This document shows positions 1-12,500 of a DNA stretch of 64,000 nt, in pieces; position 1 is the stretch's first letter, and each line of letters starts with the position of its first letter. The DNA lies in assembly GCA_030765065.1 (NCBI GenBank), contig CM060978.1, forward strand, positions 113,813,692 to 113,877,691. The letters are read 5' to 3'. The notes under the pieces are model-generated. The model was given only the letters and a program-made list of their open reading frames with translations, searched no databases and was not told the origin of the DNA. A program made the position numbers and the translations under genes. Source of the stretch: Deroplatys truncata (Eukaryota > Arthropoda > Insecta > Mantodea > Mantidae).

Positions 1-212
1 CTAGGACTCATCAACTAGATAGTTACTTCATGTACTTGAAATTAGGAATACTTCTTTCCTCTTGCACTTCAGATTAGGAATGCATAGCTACTTCAAGAAA
101 ATTATAAATTACAGTCTAAGGCTTCCATCACACACTTTGTTTTCTATGATCTCCCCAGTCCTCATTCTGCTGTTAATACAAAACTGAGCTTAATGCTTGC
201 AAAATCTGACAC

Positions 213-408
213 TTACTGTGAAGCCTTGGTCCAAATTGGATAGTAATCCAAACTGTGACTAAGTGGTGTTCTTGCAGTCCAAGAGTTGTCTTCTGATTCC
301 TCCTCTTGTTGTTGGTGTGAAGGTGCTGCAGGATACCCATTTACCATTGATGCACTCTTACCAGGAGTCTTCTTTTTCAACAACCTGGCACTTCGCTGTT
401 TTCGATAC
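213..408 (-). CDS. Terminal exon of the unidentified minus-strand gene
   Basis: The acceptor is ttgtgatctcag, followed by G and then 64 codons and a TAA stop. The encoded tail is basic at first (YRKQRSARLLKKKTPGKS), then Gln/Glu-rich (HQQQEEESEDNSW), and ends YYPIWTKASQ. It fits the preceding exon in phase across a 12.1-kb intron. I saw no AATAAA in the 212 bases downstream, so the polyadenylation site probably lies before the window starts. Confidence 0.72.
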
Positions 409-1482
409 CTGAGATCACAATATATAACCTTTCTCTACTTTCTGCTTAAGACCAACATAATACATTGAAAGCCAAACAAACTTTAGCAAATTTAAAGTGA
501 GATTGAAGGTCCAATTTTGAAACAAATCAAACTTTTTGGTTTTTTGTCACAAAGAATTCTGTAATCATTTCTGCACATTTTGATGTATGAATTATTAAAA
601 TTGGATAATTTTAGGCTGGTTAATACTTTTTAAAGTGACTATATCACCTAATATTTTCCTAAAATTAGAAAACTTTAATGCTTAATATCTCTAAACTACA
701 TTTTTCTGTATAAATGACCCATTATCTCTGAAACTAATAAAGATACAGCAATTCAACTCTTGTTCGGGCTGATATTTTTCATATATGGTACTAGAATTAT
801 AAAAATATCTTTCATTGAATTTAGTTTTATTAAAAATAAAATTGAAACATTTAGTTTAAAAAAGGGGATTTTAGAAAAAAAAAATATATGTATATATTAA
901 CTCCTCTCATAATGGAATGTACATCAGAATTCTACTACAGGGAGTTTAGAGCGACATGATTGTTAAGCAGAAAAAAAAATTAAAGTGATAGCTTATACAT
1001 ACTTTCTGAGATAATGGATCACAAACACTGACAATTTAACATTAGAAGCATAGCCCCTGTGATCTCACCTTAACTGTAGATACTTAGAGTTCTTCCTAAA
1101 TCATTTTTGGAAGCTATATGAGGTGTGGTATCTCCAACATAGCAGTCCTGCCTTGATCAGGACTGATTTCATAAATCAACAAATCTGGCTATTTGTGCAG
1201 TAAATGTGTAAAATGATGTGAACAGACACTCATTTCAATGTTATGAAAAATTCAAAATCTCCTGCTAGATAAGATATCCAAGGAACAAAGATAGGAAAAT
1301 GTAATAGCACCTCGTAAATATACATTTTGGGTGAAAATTTTAGTCGGACAGCCCTGAAAATGTGAAATAGCATCTGCTACATAATAGTTATGATTATGAA
1401 CAAATTTATACAACTACAGGGGCTCCTAATAACAAAACAACAACAATAATAATAATTATAATAATAATAATAATAATAATAA

Positions 1483-1513
<31 letters not shown>

Positions 1514-4500
1514 AAGAATAATAATAATAATAATACATAGCTTGCCTGATGAAGAAAGGGTTTTTTTTATGGATGTTTGTTGATGTCTACATAATTAAGT
1601 GCACTGTGTTAAGGAAAAAAGCAAAGTAATGTGTAAAATTAAATTGCAGTTGAGATTATGGATGGCATAGAGAAACCAGGAGAAATTTTTACACTTGTGC
1701 ACATTACCTACTTCTGTTACAGTAACTAACTTATGCCGTAATGTGCTACCATCTAGTAACATTGACATAAAATTGTAGTGATTGTGGAAATAGAGTACAG
1801 GAAAAACTTCACACACTAGTGCACTTTTTCAATGTACACAACCCATATATATTTGGTCCCATAAGGCAATTACGCCACACCAGTTGCTCATGCACAGAAG
1901 CTCCTTAAAATATATACAAGTCAAGATGTTCTAGGGACTGTTACCATGTCTTATCAAGTTTAGGGAGTAGCACGGTAGATTTAAACTCTGTAAATTTTAA
2001 ATTACTGCATATACACTACATTTAATAGCATTAATCTGCAAGGTGTCAAAAGTTAGGATGCTCACATGCTCTTTGTCTTATGCAGCAGCTGCCACTATAA
2101 AAATGGATAAATTCTAATTCATTAGTAATGACACCCGATAAGCAATAATTGTAAAATCAGAGGATAGAGTATGCATGAAAATATTGCAGCGACCTATGGA
2201 GTGTTTCAGTTAAACTTAATTATACTTGTTTTACATTTTTTCCTTTTATAAATAACCTTTATTTTAACAGATTCTACTACATTTCCTATTTGGACAATTA
2301 ATTTAAACACATTTTTAGCATTTTCACTTTTTCAAATGTTTTAGAAGCTGCTGCTTTAATAGTCAGGCTGTGTATGTCTATGTATCATCAGAATTTTTAG
2401 TTTGCTTATTTTTTATTTTTGTGGACAAAATATTTACCTTATTCAAATAATATTATTTATTAAATCTCAAGTTTGTAATTCAATATTACATGTTTACAGA
2501 TTATAAAGACTTCATGGCCTGCAAACCATTCTTCTCTTTTCCAGTTCTGTATCTCTGAACTATAGTCTAGTGTAATACAGTATTGAAGCTTCTCTAATTG
2601 CATCCTTTTGATAGTTGATGGAAAGCTGTTTCTTGTCCACAGCAGATATATAAACAGAAACACAGATGGCTTTGTGGGACTCGGAGAATAATAAAATAGA
2701 AAATTAAGAACAATATACTTCATATACAACTAGCCTTTTATTTATTTTTTTTTTTGGGGGGGCGCTAGGTTCCATTTATATGCCCCCTTTAACATCTAAG
2801 CTCATATCAACAGCTTTGCCTTTGGAACAACTGCTCATCGGCAATGATGTTCACTATTTACTTTTCTGTTCATCTATGGGTTTGTTTATGTCGAGTTTTC
2901 TTTATAAACATTAAATTCACACATGCATTTACACTCCCATTCATACTTTCAGACTCCCGGGAGCATGGGGGATAATCCTAAAGAAAAATTCCATCCTCCA
3001 GCCAGGAATTGAACCTGAACCTCTGGATTTGTAAACCACCAGACCAGAGACAGTCTCAGCAATTGGCTTTTGACAATGTATGAAACAAACATTTAATAAA
3101 TGTTTACATCTTAGGAGGGCTTCAGCTTTGATTTTGCTTTCTTACATAGGGTATACTATATGACACCTTGAATAGTTTCTATGAATAGTAAAACTGCTTA
3201 TATACTGAAGGAACCAATTGCAGTTCACTGCTTTTGTAGATTAGAATTGAAAGACATGCTCTTGATGGGGGGAGGGGGGGTGCACGCACGTGTGTGTGTA
3301 AAATATAGCTATGTTTGCAATTAGCAATTTCATTCAGTATGGAATTAATTGTTCTTTCACACAAGCCGTGTGTTGGACAGGGTTGGAAAGGTATAATCAG
3401 ATGACTGAAAAATTCAATGCCATAGCCAGGATTTGAACCATGGATCTCCCGGTCTCCGTCCAGTTGCTCTAACCACTGAGCTACCATGGCAACATGCCGG
3501 CACGCTATTAATTCTCACGCTGACTCGCATTTTTCCCGGTGAACCACAAGGAGATCTCAAATGTATTGAGATGTCATATCCCAATGTCACTTATCATGTG
3601 TAAGGCGTTGAACCGGCCAACCAACTGACCAACTGGCTGGAGAGGTAAATAGAGATAAGGATACAGAACAGCAATATTAACGCAAATTCCAAAAGTGGCA
3701 TTGACAGATAACCATATTCTTCTGAAAGCTTCTTTCCCCTCTCTCATAAACATTCCATAAACTCTCACAGAATCAGGTTTTGATGACAGTACTTAAGTCC
3801 CGAGCTTTTAGTTTCAACCACTATTAGGTCAATTAATGGAATTAATTGTTCTTTCACACAAGCCGTGTGTTGGACAGGGTTGGAAATGTATTCACAATGT
3901 ATTACTATTAAAATGTTAAATACGCTCAAAGTGGCAATCAGAAGCTGTTATGAGCATATTAAGTATGAGAAACTTTTACATTAATGCACCAAAATCTGTC
4001 TTTTAGAAATATATCTCAACAATAGTGACTCAACAACATTTTTTATTATTGATACAAATTGCTACTAGAACAAACAGTTTCCTGTTTACTTTTAGTTATG
4101 TTGCCGTTATTTCTGCACATCTGTATTGCTAAAAGTGGAACAGCCGGACTTGATTCTGGGGGTTTTCATTTTTTGCTGCATTTGGAACTGCAAAGTTTTA
4201 GCTTCACTGTGTCTGTATATATTAGTTTGAATAAATGTTGTTGAGGCTTTTCAAATTTGGTTAAAAATCAGTACAAACCTAAGGATGGTTCATATGGTGA
4301 GCCTTCCAAAAATTGTAAATGTGCTGAATCACTGCACATGCATATTTGTAATCTATATATTGAGAAACACTTGTCGATGCATTTTGAGTTTGATAATAAT
4401 CTAAGCAAAATTAAAGATAAATTATGGAGATACTTCTAAAAATTTACAATTTCTAGGCAGGTATGAAGCTGAAATGTTATATATAAGAGCTTGAACATTT

Positions 4501-7500
4501 TTTGACTTATATCATTATTTATTTAAATCAATACAAAATTAAGACTATTTTATAATTATTCTGTAAAATAGTGTGATGCAAACCTGGACCTCACTTATCA
4601 TGTGTAAGGCGTTGGCCCGGCCAACCAACTGACCAACTGGCTGGAGAGGTAAATAGAGATAAGGATACAGAACAGCAATATTAATGCAAATTCCAAAAGT
4701 GGCATTGACAGATAACCATATTCTTCTGAAAGCTTCTTTCCCCTCTCTCATAAACATTCCATAAACTCTCACAGAATGAGGTTTTGATGACAGTTGTGAC
4801 ATACAGTGAGTGCTGCTATTGAGAAGGATTAAGTCTTGTATTTGAGCCCCAGTGAGTAAAGCAGACGGAAGAGGAGGCAATTTTGTACATGTTTCATTTC
4901 CCACTACACGCAGTCACAAAAGCGAAGTAACAGTGAGAATTGAACTAAATCACATTTGTGAAGTGATGAAGTCACAATACTTATAATAATAAATATTACA
5001 ATACTGCCACATTATTTCCACCACAGAATGAATGCAACTTAAATGTAATACTATGCATACTCATCATCTTTAAAAGTTACTATAACTTATTTAAAACTCT
5101 AAGGTTGCGAGCCCTGATAGCAGAAGTTCAAAGTTTGAATACCCCATGGCTGTGTTTCACAAATGATCCACTGTATGATAAAAGAAGGCCAACACATAAG
5201 AAAATATTGGAAGGAGAGAGCTCAATACTGACATCTGGGGTACACAATCTCTTGCAAATATTACTTTCAGTGAAAGGTTGTCTATCATTACAAATACAGA
5301 AATCAGTTGCTGCTACATTTTAACCCTAGAGAGGTGGCGGAGGGTATTTTGTAACGGAAGATGCTTGTTTACGTAATATGTTTTTGTATTTGTTAGCCCC
5401 ACGTTGTGGGCCAATTTGTAGTAGAACAAATTGTATATGTTTTGAGCCCCACGTATGGGAGCCAATTTGTAACGGTATTAATGTTGTATATATTGTAACA
5501 TTATTGTAGCTCCACGTTTGGGAGCCAATTTGTAACGGTATGTTATTTAGGTAATATGTGTATTGTTAGCCCCACGTTGTGGAAGCCAATTTGCTAGAGA
5601 AATTGCTTTACGTAATGTTGTTTACATCACGTGTGTTGAAGCCATCTTGTGACGTCATTCATTTGTCTGGTTTGTAGCTCCATCTGGCGTAGCAATTTGC
5701 ATCAGTTTTGAAATAATTCACTTTAAATGTCCTCCAGCTAGCTCTTTGGGTCGAACATGTATTTCTTTGCAGGGTGTGAAGCGGAAAGGAATCTTTTATC
5801 CAGAAATTATACTGATGAAGAAAATTTGTTTTATAATTTTTATTGCCGAACACGTTCACGAACACTTTTACATATTGATTTAGATACTCGCCAAACTGAA
5901 ACTGTTTGTAATAACTTCTTACTTATCACTTTTAACTCGCGTACTTCAACTTTGTGTATATTTAACTGTATAATATGTTAGATCTTTAATGATTTTTGCT
6001 GCGCGTAACTTGACGAAATGAAGGACTGACTGACGACGTGTAGTGTACACGAAATTTTGATGAACTGAGGGACCGACGTGTAAAGTATTGAGAATTTTGT
6101 TGAACTGGGGGCGATCTACCACGGACTCGACTTTATATACTCCCACTCCTCGACATGCCTAAAGATTATAAATGAACTGCTATTGGCTAAGAAAATGCGC
6201 CAACATTAGCGTCTATTTTAATATCCAATGAAAACCACGAATACATATTGCTTTTAGGGAAACATTCCAGAAGTTTCTACCGAAAACGCGCGAACATTAC
6301 GTAACTTCCTTGTTCCCAGTAATGATAAACAACTCACCCCCTCGCTGCATTATTGCGTTATTATTGACAGTTTCAGTAAAGCCGTATAAACTTATTTCCC
6401 AATAATAATTACAATTAATAAACATCTGAAATCAATGTCATATAAAAAAGCATATTCATATTACAATCATTATTTACATTTAAGTAATTTGTGATACAAA
6501 TTACCGTATCAATTTTCTGACCCCAGTCAGTTTTATTTGCAAGTTATATATAATGATTTCAGATACCTGAACCTTCCCTTTCCCTTACCTTTCGCTGCAT
6601 TCCTTGGCTTTTGTTAGAGGTCATTAGCATTGAAATACAGGTCATACATTCCTAGAATATAGGCTATTTGTGTTCTTCAGCTGAAATGAGGGCAGGAAAT
6701 ACCCCACGCCACCTCTCCCGTTGCCTGTTATGTGTCTCGTCTGCATATTGTTTCTGTAGTTGCAGTGTGTTTTCAGCTGAACCTTCAAGAAGTTGTGGTT
6801 ATAATATTTACTTATTTTTTAGTCTTAAATGTAGTGCTGTTTTTATATCAATGTGTGTTTTGAGGAACATCAGGCAAGGTTATTAGCCCTAATAAGGGAA
6901 GTGGAAGAAGAGGAAGCATTAGGTGGTGAAGGCAGCGAAACCGAAGATGAATTTGAAATACAGAGTTCAAATAGTGAAAGTGAGCAAAGTGCAGAAGAGG
7001 ATCGAGTTACGGCATGGAAAATGGTTCAGCCTCCTCAAAATTAACGTACTTGCTCCCACAAGATAGTGACTCACTTACCAGGTGTAAAATCTGCAGCTAA
7101 AAATGCAAAATCTCCTACAGAATTATTGCTTGAGAAAACACGGCATTTTATAATTGCAGCACAACCAGAAAATCAAGAACAGGAATTGCCAGTGAAGAAA
7201 AGAATGAGGTGTAATGTGTGTCCGAGAATGCAGACAGAAAGACAAACTTTTCGTGTGTAAAATGCAAGCAGCAGGTGTGCAAAGACCATAGTGTAGTCGT
7301 GTGTAGGAGCTGTGTGAATTATAATATGAGCATCAACATATGTTCTTACTGTCGAGATGAAAAAAAAAAACATCTTAACTGTGATACTTTATGAACATGA
7401 GTGAAGTGAACATTTAAATATATTTTTTGTGCTGCGCATCGGTCCAAATTGCAAGGAACTGTCAATTCAAAGTTTTTGTTTTATTTTTTAAAGTAGATTT

Positions 7501-8090
7501 CTACAACCAACAGTTATTTTAATACATAATGTATTACTCAGTATATGTAAGCAATAATTAGATAAATTTATTAATTTGGTCCATTTACAACAATCGTGTT
7601 ATTCCTGGGGTCGCGAGTGACCCCACGCCACCACTAATGTAAGACGTACATGCGCCACCTGTCTAGGGTTAATGCAGTGAAAGACTTTGTTACCATCTGA
7701 AGTGTGGGATTTTAAACCCCAAAACCCTCATTCACTGTGCAACTGATGTTGACAAGTTAGCACAATCATGGGATAAAAGTTTATGTGAGATCTGCTCGTA
7801 AGGTTATAGAGATGCTGCAAATGCTCAAATAAGAAAGAACACACAGGGGATTTGATTTGTCTTTCTGTAGAAAGAGTTAGCAAACTTTTGATAATTAATA
7901 TTGAAGGGCTATCTCACAATGACTTTGATTTTGAAAAGGCATTCAGTGTGTGGAGCATGCATAAAAGCCGACGTATTCTGATGTGACATAACATAATGTA
8001 ATGCAAAATATGCAAATCAATACTGACAGTTTACTGTATATATGATATGGAATGCATGGATCTAAATGTATAAAACCTAATTTACACACA

Positions 8091-8172
<82 letters not shown>

Positions 8173-9445
8173 TCATTTAGCAGATTACTCTTGGCTTAAA
8201 TTCAATACACAAATATTTCACTTTTAAAGCCCCATTAATAGTACAATTTATAAGTTTTCTATTAGCAGAATTTTGTACAAACTTATATTTTGCACAAATA
8301 TAAATTTATATTTGTGCATTTTTATGACATTGTTTTATTTTCTAGCTTAAACCCTAGCAGCAAACTCATTTGTAACAATTCTAGAAAACTTTCCTGTTGT
8401 TATAATTTCATGTATGCTGTTGTGTTTTTTGTGCAATATTGCACATAACTTAATGAATCAAATTCTCTAACAACACTTAACACAGTTACTTTGTTACATA
8501 ACTTATATATTAGAAAATGAGATGTAAGAAACATGGAGAGGTAAAATTGAATGAAACCACAGTGTACCAACAATAGTTTATAAGTAGAGCTCAGCATTTG
8601 CCTATTTGCCCATTTTGTTCTCTTATTTATATATATTAATATGTTTCAAGCTTACTGGAGTAAAATATAAGTTCTAATTTTATAGTGCCTAGAATTGCCT
8701 GATTTTCATAGTGTGTGCCTTGTCGTACCTGTTATGTATTTTCTATGAGAACTTTTATCAAGCTTATTACCTATAATATTTTATTTTCGTCACTGACAGT
8801 TGTCTATTAATATTATTTATTAATGTGATGTTGACCTTAGTATTGCAATTAATATTCCGTGCTCTGAGCCAATGAGGCATTGTTGACAACATGCCTGAGG
8901 AAGATTGTAATACTGGCATTCCTTTCCTATGGTCAGCAGTTGCATTGTTTCATGCAGCAATAAAATAGTGGCTACTTACTATTGTATTTATTGTGCTAAG
9001 AGTTTTACAAATTTGATTGTCTACTGCATTTTGACCCTGGTCACTTATTCAGTAGACAATCACTACAGTTTATTTACAGTTTACAAATTCTTGTCACTAA
9101 ATTATCTTGCTCTTTTTTTCAGTTTTTTTTTTTTCCCATGTCCCATTTCCACTTTTTTTTTCACTTTTCATTTATTGATTACTTAACCATCACACATTCA
9201 CTATAGTTTTCCATTCAAAGTAAGATGCACTACCTCTTACTTTTACTAAGCACAATAAAGCACGGTAAATGGTCAGCTACAAAAACACTATTGGTTTATG
9301 AATGGGAAATTGATCATTTTAGTATTAACTCAACACTTTGTTTATTAATATGATGGCTTTATTGTTTTCTACTTGCCAAGTGGGCGAAAATACATTACTG
9401 ACCTAAAAAGACTACACTTATTTCATTGCTAACACAATATCCTGT

Positions 9446-9512
<67 letters not shown>

Positions 9513-12500
9513 ATAATAGACTCAATAATAATTACAAACCCGTGTAAAATATATTCAAGAGAGACATTACTTAAAAATCTGATGTGTTACATTCACATGA
9601 CTTTCTCTACCCTCTATTGCAGGGGTACCATTGAAAAGGAAACAGTCTTGACCAGACTTTCCCCATCATTACATCCCAACTGCCACAGCCTTTCTGACAT
9701 AACAAGCAATCCCACAACAAATGGGGTCAGTGGTGGACACTTGATAGCATATAAGAATCATAATAATGTTGACAAACCATGTGTTTATTTTCATTATGTG
9801 ACTGTAATTCACTATGAATACTGTACATATCAATCATTTGGGGGGGGGCGGAAGGGTTATGATTTTGAAGATCTTTGCAGCTATGAGCCTGCCAATATTG
9901 GCTATAACATTTAAACGCAAGTGGCAACTAGGTTAGAATCAGTTATTCTTGATCTACTTTTGTTCTTAATATTGTTTATAAATGAGAATGCTCACAGATA
10001 CAAGTTCCTCCAAATATTGCTAACATATGAGAGGCAAGATTCTTCAGATTAGGGCACAAACTTGAATCCACTAGTTTCCATATTCCATCCCTAGTTTCCC
10101 ACTGCTGCGCAACCATGTATTATTCTGTACATAAATGATCTCCAGCTGACAGTTTAGTGGAGCTTCTTCTGGATGCCGCAGTGAATTGGCCTTAATTAAG
10201 TTAACAACTTTAACTACTACTGACTTTACATTTTCTAAAGTTGCTGATTTTGTGCACAATGCTTCTCTATGAATACAGTGTACCATTTTTATAGAATTTT
10301 TTGATATTCCTATTTCATTCAGAAAATCGTTAAATTTACCCATTAAACCATGGATGTGACCCATCAGAAGGCACTCTGTCCGTTGTTACTAATATCAATT
10401 TCTCCCACGAGAGTTCGTATTTACAAGCAACATTGTACAATGCCTCAAAAATATCTCTACATGACGTGTGTCCCTTTATGGGTACTAGATCTAGGAATTC
10501 CTCAATTACATTTAATTCAGTGTCTACTTCTCTAATAAATACAGTTGATTGTGCTGTATGCTTAATATCACTGCACTCGTCTACTGCTAATGAGTACCAC
10601 TTAAGACCTTTTATCATAGAGGTTAATTGATCTTCTATGTCAGTGTTCATTTCTCCTATTCTGGAAACTATTGAGGTTTTTCCTAGACTAAGTGCTTTAA
10701 ATGAATTCATCATGCTGGGGCAAATCTCTTCTGCTACAGTTACAAGCAAATCTTTTGCAAATTCTTCATCTGAAAAGGGCTTGCTCTTTTCCATTATCAG
10801 TTTAGCAACTTTATAGCATGCAGAATATTGGTGATATTCTATGGTGTTCATATCTGTAGAAGGTCTCCTTTAGTTCATGGAGTTTTCTTTGGCATTGTAT
10901 ACGTGATAAACAGTGAATACCATATTGTTCAGAATGGTTATTCCTGAAATGTCTATTGATGTACTTTGACAGGACACTCAGCGTTTTAGAACATATTAAT
11001 ATGGTTTACCTTTATGGAGCACGAAAGAGAATTCTTCCTCCCATTCAATTTGAAACTGAGCACTGCACATGTTTACAAAATGCTATTGAATGTTCATTGC
11101 TGCACATATCCCTCTGACATGCCTGAATGACAAATGCAGATCCTTGGTTGCCCACCCGCCGCTACTTACGTCACGTTGCATGGAAGGGGTGAAAGTAGGG
11201 GTATGCATGAGCGTGTGCTCAATAGCAGTCTGCTCTATCGCTTATTAGTGGGTATAAAAATTATTCTTACAAAAGTTTATTTTCCTATCTACTTTATTTT
11301 GATTGAGATAAACCTTTCCAGTAATAGCTACATTACCCATTTCATTATAGATACAAAGGGAGTAGTGATAGTCAAATGTTTCAGAACTGTATGCTGTACA
11401 CTGACCTTAAAATTACAAACCCTTTCTAATACATCACAAGAAACAACTGAAAATCGACAGGACTTTAAAAGAATGGCTAAGTATTGAACAATTGGAACCA
11501 TTAATGATAGACAGCTCGAAATGACTGATGTCACATAAAAAAGTTATCTGAAATAAATTGTATGCTTTAGAGATATCTACATTATATGTATAGTATGTTT
11601 TCATATATTACTTAATGTTTATCAGTTATACATGATTATACAAAATTCCTTCTGAATGAAGAGGATTTCACAGGCTATTCCCAGAAAATTCCAGATATAC
11701 ATTTTGTTTGTCATATAATTACCTTTAATATATGGCATTTTAATCAAAATTGTTAGAGCTATTTTTAGAAAATAAAAAATTTAGAAAAATGTTCCATGTA
11801 AAGGATAGTTTGGGATAAGGGGATTTTCTTGAAAATCTTTGTGTCACATCTTTGGAAGGTACTGAACCTAATTACCAAGTTTGATATTTATCCAACTTTT
11901 CGTATTTGAGTTATGCTATTCGCACGCGCACGCACACACGCACACGCACATGCACACACACACACACTCTTTCTAAAAGTTCTTTTTCTGGATTCAAAGG
12001 CCTCAACACACATTTCTGGTGAAATCTTGATATCAAATTTTTGAGTGAAATGCAATATTTACTCTACCTGCTATGTACATGGTAGAGAAAGTAAAAACTG
12101 ATAATAGGATTTGTCATATAAAATACATAGTAACTGAAGAGTGTACATTTAAAGAAATAATGTTTACAGCTTCATTAAGAGAATAGTGGAATTTAGTAAA
12201 TTTAATATATGGTAAATGGGATATGGCTATTTGATGTTTGATATTTGTATATTGTTCTGTTATGTCAAAATACATTTTTAAGTGATAGATGAATTAATGG
12301 CTGTGCCTGCTGCAATGCTTATCATTACTGATAGTGCCTAAACTGTCACTTGTTGTAGAGCCTCTTTGTCTACCCATTTTAGATTTTTTAGCACTTATTG
12401 CACCAACCTCCAATTATAAGTGAGACTGCAAAATATCCTGCAAAAACATTATGATGCTAATGTCAGCATTTCAAACATTCTCAGAAATAGTGATTAACTG

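Larger units (their letters stand above)
5320..7672 (+). mobile_element. piggyBac-type element with internal deletion
   Basis: Both ends are TTAA (5320-5323 and 7669-7672) next to inverted repeats: CCCTAGAGAGGTGGCG on the left, and on the reverse strand at the right CCCTAGACAGGTGGCG. TTAA target duplication and CCC-starting ends are the piggyBac hallmark. Inside is a broken transposase (6853-7370). Near the left end are four 50-63 bp repeats of AGCCCCACGT..GGGAGCCAATTTGTA. At 2.35 kb it is close to full element size, but the transposase is reduced to its two ends, so it cannot move by itself. Confidence 0.9.
7673..9571. other. Intron sequence with microsatellites, no gene seen
   Basis: AT-rich intron with two long AAT arrays (8090-8170 and 9449-9511). 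I see no exon, SINE or transposon otherwise. Confidence 0.55.

Noticed and set aside
3405..3495. A true tRNA gene
   Set aside because: A and B boxes are present, but the acceptor and anticodon stems do not pair. The same holds for the other tRNA-like heads (31796, 51700, 59215, 61437), which are SINE heads.
7943..8176. Poly-Leu membrane protein
   Set aside because: Frame across an AAT microsatellite.
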